DNA of 64,000 nt, taken from NCBI RefSeq assembly GCF_000381125.1, contig NZ_KB905929.1:62001-126000 (forward strand). The letters are read 5' to 3'. A model generated the notes under the pieces. It worked only from the letters and a program-made list of their open reading frames with translations, ran no database searches and was not told where the DNA came from. A program made the translations under genes and the position numbers. This document shows, piece by piece, positions 44,374 to 53,918 of the stretch (the stretch's first letter is position 1; each line of letters opens with the position of its first letter). The DNA comes from Caldimonas manganoxidans ATCC BAA-369 (GTDB lineage: Bacteria > Pseudomonadota > Gammaproteobacteria > Burkholderiales > Burkholderiaceae_C).

Positions 44374-45189
44374 ATGGCCAAAATCATCGTGGTGACTTCC
44401 GGCAAGGGTGGCGTGGGCAAGACCACCACCAGCGCCAGCTTCGCCTCGGGCCTCGCATTGCGGGGCCACAAGACCGCCGTCATCGACTTCGACGTGGGGC
44501 TGCGCAACCTGGACCTCATCATGGGCTGCGAGCGTCGGGTGGTTTACGACCTGATCAATGTCATCCACCAAGAAGCCCATCTGCACCAGGCACTCATCAA
44601 GGACAAGCATTGTGAGCACTTGTATGTGCTGGCGGCGTCGCAAACCCGCGACAAGGACGCGCTGACCAAGGACGGTGTGCAGCGGGTGCTGGCCGAGCTG
44701 GAGGAGATGGGTTTCGAGTACATCGTCTGCGACTCGCCGGCGGGCATCGAGACTGGCGCGCTGATGGCCATGCACTTTGCCGACGAGGCGTTGGTGGTCA
44801 CCAACCCCGAAGTGTCCTCGGTGCGCGATTCAGACCGCATCCTGGGCATGCTCAATTCCAAGACCCAGCGCGCCATCGACAAGCGCGAGCCGGTCAAGGA
44901 GCATCTGCTCATCACCCGCTACAACCCGCACCGCGTGGAAGGTGGGCAGATGCTGTCTTTGGAGGACATCCATGAGATCTTGCGCATCCCGCTGATCGGG
45001 GTGATTCCCGAGTCCGAGACGGTGCTTACGGCCTCCAATCAGGGGGTGCCGGCCATCCACATGCAAGGCAGCGATGTGTCCGAGGCGTACAAGGATGTGG
45101 TGGCTCGGTTCTTGGGTGAAGACAGACCCATGCGCTTCGTCGAGGCGGCCAAGCCGAGCTTTTTCAAGCGCTTGTTCGGGGGTAAATGA
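44374..45189 (+). CDS. minD: Septum site-determining ATPase MinD
   Basis: 271 residues. Deviant Walker A SGKGGVGKTT at the N-terminus, DFDVGLRNLDLIMGCE, CDSPAGIE and a C-terminal amphipathic membrane-targeting helix (PSFFKRLFGGK). It binds the membrane as an ATP dimer, recruits MinC and is released by MinE, producing pole-to-pole oscillation. minE starts three bases after its stop. Confidence 0.97.
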   Translation: MAKIIVVTSGKGGVGKTTTSASFASGLALRGHKTAVIDFDVGLRNLDLIMGCERRVVYDLINVIHQEAHLHQALIKDKHCEHLYVLAASQTRDKDALTKDGVQRVLAELEEMGFEYIVCDSPAGIETGALMAMHFADEALVVTNPEVSSVRDSDRILGMLNSKTQRAIDKREPVKEHLLITRYNPHRVEGGQMLSLEDIHEILRIPLIGVIPESETVLTASNQGVPAIHMQGSDVSEAYKDVVARFLGEDRPMRFVEAAKPSFFKRLFGGK

Positions 45190-45192
45190 CCC

Positions 45193-45453
45193 ATGGGCTT
45201 TCTTTCATTCTTTCTCGACAAGAAGCCCAGTTCGGCCAGCACGGCCAAGGAACGGCTGCAACTCATCCTGGCCCATGAGCGCGGCCAGCGCAGTCGCAGC
45301 CCCGACTATCTGCCCGAGTTGCAGCGCGAGCTGATGGCCGTGATCTCCAAGTACGTGTCGGTCAACCCCGACGACATCAAAGTGCACCTCGAACGGCAGG
45401 ACCATCTGGAGGTGCTGGAGGTCAAGATCGAGCTGCCCGACGGCAACCGCTGA
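45193..45453 (+). CDS. minE: Cell division topological specificity factor MinE
   Basis: 86 residues. [15 protein letters not shown] is the membrane-targeting sequence, [16 protein letters not shown] the MinD-interaction region, and the C-terminal beta domain contains [13 protein letters not shown] and LEVKIELP. It stimulates MinD ATPase. Last gene of the minCDE operon. Confidence 0.97.
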   Translation: MGFLSFFLDKKPSSASTAKERLQLILAHERGQRSRSPDYLPELQRELMAVISKYVSVNPDDIKVHLERQDHLEVLEVKIELPDGNR

Positions 45454-45555
45454 ATGGCAAAGCCGGCCTGGCCGTGAAAGATGCCACGGCCCCGGCGGCT
45501 TGCGTGCCAGACGAGCTCAGCCACCGGCCATGCGTGGCGCTAAGCTGGGGAGCCG

Positions 45556-45855
45556 ATGAGCCGTCTGCCTGCGATCGCTTCGTCCGGTTTGCAAGCCGCC
45601 TCGACCCAGCTGGGCGTGGCGGCGCACAACATCGCCCATGCTCAGACGCCGGGTTTGCGGCCTCAGCAGGTGGTGTTGGAGACGCAGCCGGCCGGCGGGG
45701 TGCAGGCCGCCATCGTGTCGGCATCGCAACCTGGCGTCTCGCTGGCCCAGGAAATGCTTCGGCAGAGGGCGGCCAGCGATGCCTACATGGCCAATGCGCT
45801 GGTGTTGCAAACCCATCAACGCATGCTGGGCAGTTTGCTCGACACGCAAGCCTGA
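45556..45855 (+). CDS. Minimal flagellar-rod-like protein
   Basis: 99 residues. The N-terminal half (ASSGLQAASTQLGVAAHNIA, HAQTPGL) looks like the rod/hook N-terminal helix motif of FlgB, FlgC and FlgE; the C-terminal half (SLAQEMLRQRAASDAYMANA, LVLQTHQRMLGSLLD) looks like the rod C-terminal helix motif. The whole middle domain of true rod proteins is missing, so only the two coiled-coil ends remain. No flagellar genes are nearby; it follows minE by about 100 bases. The function is unknown; a role in a flagellum-like axial structure is inference only. Confidence 0.7.
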   Translation: MSRLPAIASSGLQAASTQLGVAAHNIAHAQTPGLRPQQVVLETQPAGGVQAAIVSASQPGVSLAQEMLRQRAASDAYMANALVLQTHQRMLGSLLDTQA

Positions 45856-45902
45856 GGCGGGCTGAGGGACTCGGTGGGCGTGCCCAAGGGCCGGACCTCG
45901 GC

Positions 45903-46364
45903 TCACAGCATGCGGCCCAGGGTCGCGAGGGTGTAGACCGCCACGCCCAGCCCCAGGTTGGTGGCCACCCAACGCCCGATGGCCTGCAGCACCGAAGCGG
46001 CCGCCTGCCACTGGCCGCTGCGGACGGCTTGCTGCAAGCGCGGGTAGGCCGCCCAGCGAATGTGGCCGAAGACGGCCATCATCAACAGCCCAAGTGTGGC
46101 CATCGCATGCACGCTCCAGTGGACCGCACCGAAGCCCCCTTGCGCGAAGACCATCGCCAGCCCCGTGAGCAAGAGCACCGCGATGGCGGCCGCCACTCCA
46201 TGGAGAAAGCGCCCCAGGGCGGCCGTCAGAAAGGGCAGGCGCTGGGCAGGGTCGAGGTGGCTGATTGCGGTTGGCCTCACGGCAAAGTGCATGCAGGCCA
46301 TGCCCCCGACCCAGAAGGTGGCGGCCAGCAGATGAAGGATGAGGAGCACGGTGTACACAGTCAT
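45903..46364 (-). CDS. CopD-like integral membrane protein
   Basis: 153 residues from ATG 46364; a GTG at 46394 would add ten. Four hydrophobic helices. The start TVLLILHLLAATFWVGGMAC with HFAVRP resembles the CopD/DUF4149 family, which has been linked to copper handling. No ribosome binding site is clear at either start and no copper genes adjoin, so function is open. Confidence 0.7.
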   Translation of the reverse strand: MTVYTVLLILHLLAATFWVGGMACMHFAVRPTAISHLDPAQRLPFLTAALGRFLHGVAAAIAVLLLTGLAMVFAQGGFGAVHWSVHAMATLGLLMMAVFGHIRWAAYPRLQQAVRSGQWQAAASVLQAIGRWVATNLGLGVAVYTLATLGRML

Positions 46365-46534
46365 GAGGAGCGCGCGTTGCGTGAGGGGTGTCACGAATCG
46401 GGCCCGTGCCTGTCAGACGAGTTCCTAGGTGTGCCTTGGAAACGCGCTGACCCATGGTATGGGGATGCAAGCAGTGAAGTCCCGCAGGGTGGCCACTAGA
46501 TTGTTCTCATCGTACCGTTTTCGGGGAGTTCCAT

Positions 46535-46786
46535 ATGGAAGCCGTGCTTGAACCCCAAGCCTGCGCGACCCGCTATGAGTTGCGTTTTCAGTCGCTTTTC
46601 CATCCCGGGCGCGGGCTGTGCTTTCCCTGCGATGCCCAGGGGCGGGTGGACCTGGATGCCTTGAGCGATCGCGCACGAGAAAACTACCTCTATGCCCGCG
46701 CCGTGGTGGGCCGGGAGTATGCGCACCCCTCGGTCGTGCCTTGCGACGGTGGGGGGATGCCCGGCGATCGGGGCAGACCGTCTTGA
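46535..46786 (+). CDS. Conserved hypothetical protein, Burkholderiales type
   Basis: 83 residues from an ATG with GGGGAG six bases upstream, so it is very likely translated. The sequence RYELRFQSLFHPGRG, FPCDAQGRVDLDAL and NYLYARAVVGREYA recalls a short protein seen in many Burkholderiales without assigned role. No signal peptide, no membrane helix. The next unknown gene lies 54 bases downstream. Confidence 0.72.
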   Translation: MEAVLEPQACATRYELRFQSLFHPGRGLCFPCDAQGRVDLDALSDRARENYLYARAVVGREYAHPSVVPCDGGGMPGDRGRPS

Positions 46787-46840
46787 AAACCGGGTCTCTG
46801 ACCCCAGCTTTGCCACCGAGACAGTGTTTGCCATTCAGCC

Positions 46841-47164
46841 ATGAACGACACGACCATCCAGGTGCCGGCCCGCCTGCTGGGCCTCGTGATGATGGCGCGG
46901 CTGTTGCAGCGGCTGGACACCAGCCGCGAACCCGTCGATGCTCGGCAGTACCACGACGTGGTGCGGCGCTTACAGGATTTGCTGCAGACCACGCCCGTGG
47001 ACGACGCGCTCAAGGCCGTGCTGAATGCCTACCCAGCCGCCGGCGAGGTGTATGAAAACCTGCGCTACGAGCATGCCGGCCTGTGCCTGCAGCCGCTGGA
47101 ACGCTCGATGGGCACCGAACTGCAAGCCCGGGAGGTGCTGCGTCGGGTGGCACGGATGCGATAA
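46841..47164 (+). CDS. Conserved hypothetical protein
   Basis: 107 residues, predicted all-helical and soluble (PARLLGLVMMARLLQRLD, RQYHDVVRRLQDLLQ, AAGEVYENLRYEHAG). I recognise no domain. It lies between a small unknown gene and the end of convergent glnS, with no strong ribosome binding site. Confidence 0.62.
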   Translation: MNDTTIQVPARLLGLVMMARLLQRLDTSREPVDARQYHDVVRRLQDLLQTTPVDDALKAVLNAYPAAGEVYENLRYEHAGLCLQPLERSMGTELQAREVLRRVARMR

Positions 47165-47185
47165 GGAACCGAAGGGACGAGAGGC

Positions 47186-49243
47186 TCACTTCCCCCAGCC
47201 ATCCTTCAGCCCGGTGATCCGGTTGAACACCGGCCGGCCGGCGGCATGGTCCTTGCGGTCGGCGCCAAAGTAGCCATGCCGCTCGAATTGAAACCGGTCT
47301 TCGGCCTGCGCCTGGGCCAACACCGGCTCCACATAAGCGGTCACGACCTTCAGGCTGGCGGGGTTCAGCACGGCTTTGAAGTCCTTGCCGCCGGCGTCGG
47401 GCTGGGGGTCGGTGAAGAGGCGGTCGTACAGGCGTACCTCGGCCTGCAGGGCCTCATGCGCGCCCACCCAGGTGATGGTGCCTTTGACTTTGACGGCATC
47501 GGCCCCAGGCGTGCCGCTTTTGGTATCGGGTAGTACGGAGGCCAGCACGGCCGTCACGCGGCCCGCGTCGTCTTTTTCGCAGCCGGTGCACTCGATCACG
47601 TAGCCGTATTTCAGCCGAACTTTGTTGCCGGGAAAGAGGCGGAAAAAGCCTTTGGGTGGGGTTTCGGCAAAGTCCTCGCGCTCGATCCACAGTTCAGGCC
47701 CCAGGCTGAAATGCCGCTGGCCGAGTTCCGGTCGCTGCGGATGCACCGGGGCCGTGCAGGGCTCGAGGTGCTCGGCGCTGCCAAACACGAGCGCCCAGTT
47801 GGTCAGCTTGAGCTTGACAGGGTCGAGCACGGCCATCGCCCGCGGGGCTTTGCCTTCCAGGTCGTCGCGCAAGGCGATCTCGAGGTTGGCGTAATCGATC
47901 CAACCGCCGGCCTTGCTGACGCCGGTGCGCTCGCAGAACAGCCGAATGGCCTCGGGCGTGTAGCCACGCCGGCGCAGGCCAACGATGGTGGGCATGCGCG
48001 GGTCGTCCCAGCCGCTGACGATGCCTTCATCCACCAATTGCTTGAGCTTGCGCTTGCTGGTGACCACGTAGGTGAGGTTCAGCCGCGCGAACTCGTACTG
48101 ATGCGGCAGGTTGAACGGCTCGATCTGGTGTGCTTCCAGAGCCGATGCGAGCAAGGGCGTGAACTGGTGCGCCTGGGTCTTGAGCAACGAGAAGAATGTG
48201 GGCAGATCGCGCAGCACCGCATCGCGGTCGTGTTCCCATGTCGTGAACAGGGCGCGCATCTGGCGCTCGGGCTGGCTGTTGGCGCCCAGCTTGTGGGCGT
48301 GGTTGTGGCAGTGCAGCGCGAATTCCTTGCCCGCTTCCACGCCTTGCTGCTCGATGCGCTCGATCAACTGCTTGGCCCGTTCGAACTGCGGCGCACGCAG
48401 GATGGGCACGATGCGCTCCAGCACCCAGTCGTAGAAGGGGCGTTGGTCTTCGAACTCCAGCGTGCAGATGCTGTGGGTGATGTTTTCCAGCGCGTCCTCG
48501 ATCGGGTGTGCGAAGGTGTACATCGGGTAGATGCACCACGCATCACCGGTGTTGTGGTGCGTGGCATGCTTGATGCGGTAGATCGCCGGGTCGCGCAGGT
48601 TGATGTTGGGCGAGGCCATGTCGATCTTGGCGCGCAGCACCATGGCACCATCGGGGTGGCGGCCGGCGCGCATCTCTCGAAAGCGCACCAGGCTTTCTTC
48701 GGCAGGACGGTTGCGGTAAGGGCTGTCGATGCCCGGCTCGGTCAGCGTGCCGCGGTGAGCACGCATTTGTTCCGGCGTTTGTTCGTCCACATAGGCGTGA
48801 CCGGTCTCGATCAAGTACTCGGCCGCGCGGTACATGAAGTCGAAATAGTTGCTGGCGTAGTAGAGGTGGGTGCTGCCATGGGCTTCCCAGCTCCAACCGA
48901 GCCAGCGCACCGCCTCGAGAATGGCATCGACATACTCCTGCTCCTCCTTCTCGGGGTTGGTGTCGTCGAAGCGCATGTGGCACACGCCGCCGTAGTCTTG
49001 CGCCAGGCTGAAGTTGATCCAGATGCTCTTGGCATGGCCCACGTGCAGATAGCCGTTGGGCTCCGGGGGAAAGCGCATGCGCACCCGCGCCGGGTCGATG
49101 CCACCGCTTTCGTGGTGGCTGCCATCGCCGGGGCTGCCAGCCCAGCGGCGGCCATGGTAGCGGCCCTGGAGCAGGTCGCGCTCGATCACTTGGCGCAGGA
49201 AGTTGCTGACTTTGGCGTCGTCTTTGGAAGCAGGGGCCGACAT
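47186..49243 (-). CDS. glnS: Glutaminyl-tRNA synthetase with long internal insertion
   Basis: 685 residues against 554 in Escherichia coli. The class I motifs are FPPEPNGYLHVGHAKS (HIGH equivalent) and VTSKRKLKQLVDEG (KMSKS loop, with Thr where VMSKR is usual). It charges tRNA-Gln directly. Between YDWVLERI and QYEFARLNL, seven residues apart in E. coli, there are 103 residues here (48101-48409), a mostly helical, His-containing insertion. The C-terminal beta-barrels appear normal and there is no YqeY fusion. Confidence 0.93.
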   Translation of the reverse strand: MSAPASKDDAKVSNFLRQVIERDLLQGRYHGRRWAGSPGDGSHHESGGIDPARVRMRFPPEPNGYLHVGHAKSIWINFSLAQDYGGVCHMRFDDTNPEKEEQEYVDAILEAVRWLGWSWEAHGSTHLYYASNYFDFMYRAAEYLIETGHAYVDEQTPEQMRAHRGTLTEPGIDSPYRNRPAEESLVRFREMRAGRHPDGAMVLRAKIDMASPNINLRDPAIYRIKHATHHNTGDAWCIYPMYTFAHPIEDALENITHSICTLEFEDQRPFYDWVLERIVPILRAPQFERAKQLIERIEQQGVEAGKEFALHCHNHAHKLGANSQPERQMRALFTTWEHDRDAVLRDLPTFFSLLKTQAHQFTPLLASALEAHQIEPFNLPHQYEFARLNLTYVVTSKRKLKQLVDEGIVSGWDDPRMPTIVGLRRRGYTPEAIRLFCERTGVSKAGGWIDYANLEIALRDDLEGKAPRAMAVLDPVKLKLTNWALVFGSAEHLEPCTAPVHPQRPELGQRHFSLGPELWIEREDFAETPPKGFFRLFPGNKVRLKYGYVIECTGCEKDDAGRVTAVLASVLPDTKSGTPGADAVKVKGTITWVGAHEALQAEVRLYDRLFTDPQPDAGGKDFKAVLNPASLKVVTAYVEPVLAQAQAEDRFQFERHGYFGADRKDHAAGRPVFNRITGLKDGWGK

Positions 49244-49262
49244 GAGGCTGCTGTGATTCTGG

Positions 49263-49278
49263 ATGACTGAACGGTCAT
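49263..49278. promoter_or_regulatory. Inverted repeat upstream of glnS
   Basis: ATGAC-TGAACG-GTCAT, 20 bases upstream of the glnS start. On the minus strand a TAGAAT -10-like box (49277-49282) touches it. It could be a repressor site or chance; no consensus -35 is evident. Confidence 0.3.
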
Positions 49279-49389
49279 TCTATCGAGCCTCCCCCCCTTC
49301 AGAGGGAGGCCGACTCCCCCTTTAGGCCGAGGCGCCGCCTGTGCAGGCGACCTAGACTGCACGGGTGGACACACGCTTGGGGCTGCGCC

Positions 49390-49512
49390 ATGGATGAGCA
49401 GGACTTCGATGAGCAACTCGCGGACACCCGGGGGGAGGTGATGGCCCTGTGGATCGGTGCCGTGGGCCTGGTGCTGGTGGCCATCCTGGGATGGGTGCTG
49501 ATCGGGTACTAG
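49390..49512 (+). CDS. Small single-helix membrane protein
   Basis: 40 residues: an acidic start (MDEQDFDEQLADTRGE) and one membrane helix (about 18-38, ALWIGAVGLVLVAILGWVL). GGGG lies eight bases before the ATG. No family recognised. Acidic head plus single helix is common among small regulatory membrane proteins, but this is only a shape argument. Confidence 0.42.
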   Translation: MDEQDFDEQLADTRGEVMALWIGAVGLVLVAILGWVLIGY

Positions 49513-49724
49513 ACGCGGCTTCCGGCGTAAAGCGTGAGTGGACACTTTCGTCGAGGCCCCGGGGTTCACGCCGCGATGGTCGGCATGTGGGGCCGACTCC
49601 AGCGGTTTGCATTTGCTTGCAACGTAAAGCAACGTAAAAATGGGCGGATCGAGCCCACCACGACGGCGATCGATGCGTTAATTGGGGCAAGGTCCGCGCT
49701 ACGTCGGGCCGAAGGAGAAACGCT

Positions 49725-50060
49725 ATGAACCGACGCACCGTCTTTGCCAGCCTGGCCCTTGCGGCAACCGCCATGGGCGCTGCCGCGCCGGCCTATGCCG
49801 ACAAGGTTTATTGGTCCATCGGCATCAGCTCGCCCGGGGTGACGACCACCGTGTCGAACGCCCGCCCGATCTACCATGTTGCGCCGCCGCCGGCGGTGGT
49901 CTATCCCCCGGTGGTCTATCACGCCCCTGCGGTGGTCTATCCCGCCCCTGCGGTGGTGTATCGGCCTGCGCCGGTGGTGGTGCACCCCGCGCCGGTGGTG
50001 GCCTATCCCTATCCGTATTACGGCAAGCCGCGCAAGCATTGGCGCCACCCCCACGACTGA
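49725..50060 (+). CDS. Secreted Val/Tyr/Pro repeat protein
   Basis: 111 residues with AGGAG at good spacing. A Sec signal peptide (NRRTVFASLALAATAMG, cleaved after AYA near residue 25) is followed by a short YWSIGIS segment and then imperfect repeats of VVYPxP type (about 52-95) with Pro, Val, Tyr and Ala, ending in a basic His-rich tail. Such exported proteins occur often in Burkholderiales with no known role. Confidence 0.75.
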   Translation: MNRRTVFASLALAATAMGAAAPAYADKVYWSIGISSPGVTTTVSNARPIYHVAPPPAVVYPPVVYHAPAVVYPAPAVVYRPAPVVVHPAPVVAYPYPYYGKPRKHWRHPHD

Positions 50061-50246
50061 TTGAACGGCATCGAAGTCTGGCCGGCCTAGGCGCGGACGA
50101 GGAGGTGCTCTCGCTCACCTCGACTGGCAGAGCTGTGCAGCGTTGGTCTGTCGGCCCGCTTCTCGGGCCGGCTGCGCCCAGGCAGTTGCCGCACGCGCAG
50201 CATGCCGTGCGCCTGCGCCAGCGTCGCGTTGGGGTTCGATGACCGA

Positions 50247-51764
50247 TCAGCGGCCTCGGCGTGAGCCGCCCAACAAGCTGCCCAGCACGCCCCGAATGAT
50301 TTCTCGGCCCACGGTGCTGCCGATGGTGCGAGCGGCCGACTTGGCCAAGGCATCCACGACCCCTTCGCGCCGCCCGCCGCGCGGGCCGGTGGAGCCGAAC
50401 AGCACGTCGCCCAGGTTGCCGAGCATGCCTGCGCCGTCGGCACCCGGCAGGGGCTGGGTCGCACGGGATCCAGCTTGCTCGGCCCCTGCCTGGGCGCGTG
50501 CTTTGAGCAGCTCGTAGGCCGATTCCCGGTCTTGGACCTTCTCGTACACCCCTGCCACCAGCGAGCGTTGCAACAGCGCGCGCCGTTGCTCGGGCGTGAT
50601 CGGCCCGATCTGGCTGCCTGGCGGCAGCACGTAGACGCGCTCGGTCACGCCTGGGCGTCCTTTTTCATCCAGGAAACTGACCAGCGCCTCGCCCACGGCC
50701 AATTCGGTGATGGCGGCTTGCAGGTCCAGCGAAGGATTGGCGCGCATCGTGCTGGCCGCAGCTTTGACGGCTTTCTGGTCGCGCGGGGTGAAGGCGCGCA
50801 GGGCGTGCTGTACCCGATTGCCCAGTTGGGCCAGCACGCTGTCGGGGATGTCCAGCGGGTTTTGAGTCACGAAATACACCCCCACGCCCTTGGAGCGCAC
50901 CAGGCGTACCACCAACTCGATGCGCTCGAGCAAGGCCTTGGGCGCATCCTTGAACAAGAGGTGCGCTTCGTCGAAGAAGAACACCAGTTTGGGCTTGTCG
51001 AGGTCTCCCACTTCGGGCAGCGTCTCGAACAGCTCCGACAGCATCCATAGCAAAAACGAGGCGTACAGCTGAGGTGCGTTCATCAAGCGGTCGGCCGCCA
51101 GGATGTTGACGACGCCCTGACCGGCCTCGGTTTGCATGAAGTCCCCGATGTCCAGCATGGGCTCGCCGAAGAAGCGGTCACCGCCTTGTTCTTCGATGCG
51201 CAGCAACCCCCGCTGAATGGCCCCCACGCTGGCGGCGCTGATGTGGCCGTAGTCGGTGGTGAACTGCTTGGCGTTGTCGCCGACGAACTGCAGCATGGAC
51301 CGCAGGTCTTTCAGGTCCAGCAGCAGCAATTGGTGGTCGTCGGCGATCTTGAACACCAGCGTGAGCACGCCTTGCTGAGTTTCGTTCAGGTCGAGCATGC
51401 GGCCCAGCAGCAGTGGGCCCATGTCGCTGATGGTGGCGCGCACCGGGTGACCCTGTTCACCGAAGACATCCCACAGGGTGGTCGGGCAAGCCCAAGGCTC
51501 AGGCGGGTTCAGGCCGCGCTCGGCCAGGACCTTGGCCACCTTGTCGGGCAAGCTGCCGCGCTGCGAGATGCCGGTGAGATCGCCTTTGACGTCAGCCATG
51601 AACACCGGCACGCCGATTTTGGAGAAATTCTCGGCCAGCGTTTGCAGGGTGACGGTCTTGCCCGTGCCCGTGGCTCCGGTGATCAGGCCATGGCGGTTGG
51701 CCAGGGCGGGCAGCAGGTGGCATTGGATGTCGCCGCGCTGGGCGATCAAGAGAGGGTCGGCCAT
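50247..51764 (-). CDS. HerA-like ATPase, DUF853 family
   Basis: About 505 residues from ATG 51764. Walker A GATGTGKT (30-37), Walker [13 protein letters not shown] near 268 and a downstream Arg-rich region. The DUF853 family is HerA/FtsK-like and lacks a nuclease partner here. The last 90 residues are Gly/Arg-rich (RGGRREG, GGSRRGR). It is divergent from yebC. The cellular role of this family is unclear. Confidence 0.88.
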   Translation of the reverse strand: MADPLLIAQRGDIQCHLLPALANRHGLITGATGTGKTVTLQTLAENFSKIGVPVFMADVKGDLTGISQRGSLPDKVAKVLAERGLNPPEPWACPTTLWDVFGEQGHPVRATISDMGPLLLGRMLDLNETQQGVLTLVFKIADDHQLLLLDLKDLRSMLQFVGDNAKQFTTDYGHISAASVGAIQRGLLRIEEQGGDRFFGEPMLDIGDFMQTEAGQGVVNILAADRLMNAPQLYASFLLWMLSELFETLPEVGDLDKPKLVFFFDEAHLLFKDAPKALLERIELVVRLVRSKGVGVYFVTQNPLDIPDSVLAQLGNRVQHALRAFTPRDQKAVKAAASTMRANPSLDLQAAITELAVGEALVSFLDEKGRPGVTERVYVLPPGSQIGPITPEQRRALLQRSLVAGVYEKVQDRESAYELLKARAQAGAEQAGSRATQPLPGADGAGMLGNLGDVLFGSTGPRGGRREGVVDALAKSAARTIGSTVGREIIRGVLGSLLGGSRRGR

Positions 51765-51881
51765 GGCAGCAGCTGGTGTGGGTGGCACAAGTAAAATCGC
51801 AGTCTATCCAACAAATCCGTTTTCCAAGCGCTGCGCCGGTGGTTTTGCGTGCCGGTGCGGCCTGCCAGGAGCTTTCCGACC

Positions 51882-52607
51882 ATGGCCGGACATTCCAAAT
51901 GGGCCAACATTCAGCATCGTAAAAGCCGCCAGGACGAAAAGCGCGGCAAGATCTGGACGCGTGTCATCCGCGAGATCATGGTGGCTGCCCGTCAAGGGGG
52001 CGGCGACCTCTCGGCCAATCCGCGCTTGCGCTTGGCCGTCGAGAAGGCCAAGGCGGCCAACATGCCGGCCGATACGATCAAGCGCAACATCGACAAGGCC
52101 ACGGGCAACCTCGAAGGCGTGCATTACGAGGAGGTCCGCTACGAGGGCTATGGCATTGGCGGTGCAGCCGTCATCGTCGATTGCATGACCGACAACCGCG
52201 TGCGCACGGTGGCCGAGGTGCGTCATGCCTTCAGCAAGCATGGCGGCAATTTGGGCACCGAAGGCTCGGTGGCCTTCCAGTTCAAGCATTGTGGGCAGTT
52301 CGTGTTCGCGCCCGGCACCAGCGAGGACAAGGTCATGGAGGTGGCCTTGGACGCCGGCGCCGAAGACGTGCTGACCGACGAGGACGGCAGCATCGAGGTG
52401 CTGTGTGCGCCGGCCGACTTCGAGACCGTTCAGCAGGCCTTGCAAGCCGCAGGTCTGAAGGCCGAAGTCGCCGAGGTCACGATGCGTGCTGAAAACACCG
52501 TCACCTTGGAAGGCGAAGACGCTGCGCGCATGCGCAAACTGCTGGATGCGCTCGAGGACCTCGACGACGTCCAGGAGGTTTATCACAACGCCGAGATCAA
52601 CGACTGA
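51882..52607 (+). CDS. yebC: YebC/PmpR-family protein
   Basis: 241 residues, starting [20 protein letters not shown] as in the whole family. Family members act as transcriptional regulators or as ribosome-associated factors that relieve stalling at proline stretches. AGGAG lies ten bases ahead, and a TAAAAT -10-like box is at 51792-51797. purD starts 22 bases downstream, so the two may be cotranscribed. Confidence 0.95.
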   Translation: MAGHSKWANIQHRKSRQDEKRGKIWTRVIREIMVAARQGGGDLSANPRLRLAVEKAKAANMPADTIKRNIDKATGNLEGVHYEEVRYEGYGIGGAAVIVDCMTDNRVRTVAEVRHAFSKHGGNLGTEGSVAFQFKHCGQFVFAPGTSEDKVMEVALDAGAEDVLTDEDGSIEVLCAPADFETVQQALQAAGLKAEVAEVTMRAENTVTLEGEDAARMRKLLDALEDLDDVQEVYHNAEIND

Positions 52608-52629
52608 TCTGGGCTTTACGGACATCCCC

Positions 52630-53913
52630 ATGAAAGTTCTCGTCATCGGCTCCGGCGGCCGTGAGCATGCGCTGGCCTGGAAGCTGGCGCAGTCCGCGCG
52701 CGTGCAAACCGTGTATGTGGCCCCTGGCAATGGGGGCACGGCGCTGGACAAGCGCTTGCGCAACGTGCCGATCACCGACATTGCCGAACTGGCCGACTTT
52801 GCTCAGTCCGAGAAGATCGCGCTGACGGTGGTCGGCCCCGAGGCCCCGTTGGCTGCTGGCGTGGTCGATGCCTTTCGCGCCCGTGGCCTGCGCATCTTCG
52901 GCCCCACGCAGGCGGCCGCCCAGCTCGAAAGCTCCAAGGCCTTCGCCAAAGACTTCATGAAGCGCCATGGCATCCCCACGGCGGCCTACGAAACCTTCAG
53001 CGACGCGGCCGCAGCCCATGCCTATGTGGACCGCCTGGGGGCTCCCATCGTGATCAAGGCCGATGGCTTGGCGGCCGGCAAGGGCGTGGTCGTGGCCATG
53101 AGCTTGTCCGAAGCCCATCAAGCGGTGGACTGGATGCTGCTGGACAACAAGCTCGGCGTGCAGCACAACGCCGGCGGGGCCCGGGTCGTGATCGAGGAAT
53201 ACCTGCAGGGTGAGGAAGCCAGCTTCATCGTGCTGTGCGACGGCAAGAACGTGCTGCCCCTGGCCACCAGCCAGGACCACAAGCGCTTGCTCGATGCCGA
53301 TGCCGGCCCCAACACCGGCGGCATGGGGGCGTACTCGCCTGCGCCGGTGGTCACGCCCAATGTGCACGCGCGCGTGATGCAGGAGATCATCGGCCCCACC
53401 ATCGCGGGCATGGCCAAAGACGGCATTCCCTACACCGGTTTTTTGTATGCCGGCTTGATGATCGATGCGCAGGGGCGGCCCAAGACCTTGGAGTTCAACT
53501 GCCGCATGGGCGACCCCGAGACCCAGCCCATCATGATGCGGCTGCGCAGCGATCTGTTGGAGGTGCTGCTGGCCGCCACCGAGGGGACGCTGGACAAGGT
53601 CGAGCTCACTTGGGACCGCCGGGTGGCCCTGGGGGTGGTGTTGGCCGCCCATGGCTACCCGCTGCAGCCGCGCAAAGGCGATCCCATCGAGGGCTTGCCG
53701 GCCGAGGCGCCCGACGCCATGGTCTTTCATGCCGGCACCATGCTCGATGGCGATGGTCAGCTGCGGACGGCCGGCGGCCGGGTGCTGTGCGTGACCGCGC
53801 TGGGCGACTCGGTCAAAGCGGCTCAGCAGCGCGCCTATGAGACCCTGCGGGGCATCCGTTTCGACGGCATGCAGTACCGCAGCGACATCGGTTTTCGGGC
53901 CCTGCGGCGGTAA
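52630..53913 (+). CDS. purD: Phosphoribosylamine-glycine ligase
   Basis: 427 residues beginning [22 protein letters not shown]-grasp signature includes [22 protein letters not shown] and [12 protein letters not shown]. It joins phosphoribosylamine and glycine in the second step of purine synthesis. hemF starts five bases after its stop. Confidence 0.97.
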   Translation: MKVLVIGSGGREHALAWKLAQSARVQTVYVAPGNGGTALDKRLRNVPITDIAELADFAQSEKIALTVVGPEAPLAAGVVDAFRARGLRIFGPTQAAAQLESSKAFAKDFMKRHGIPTAAYETFSDAAAAHAYVDRLGAPIVIKADGLAAGKGVVVAMSLSEAHQAVDWMLLDNKLGVQHNAGGARVVIEEYLQGEEASFIVLCDGKNVLPLATSQDHKRLLDADAGPNTGGMGAYSPAPVVTPNVHARVMQEIIGPTIAGMAKDGIPYTGFLYAGLMIDAQGRPKTLEFNCRMGDPETQPIMMRLRSDLLEVLLAATEGTLDKVELTWDRRVALGVVLAAHGYPLQPRKGDPIEGLPAEAPDAMVFHAGTMLDGDGQLRTAGGRVLCVTALGDSVKAAQQRAYETLRGIRFDGMQYRSDIGFRALRR

Positions 53914-53918
53914 GCGCA

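Noticed and set aside
47711..49270. A 519-residue open frame on the plus strand
   Set aside because: Antisense to glnS; the minus-strand frame has all synthetase motifs.
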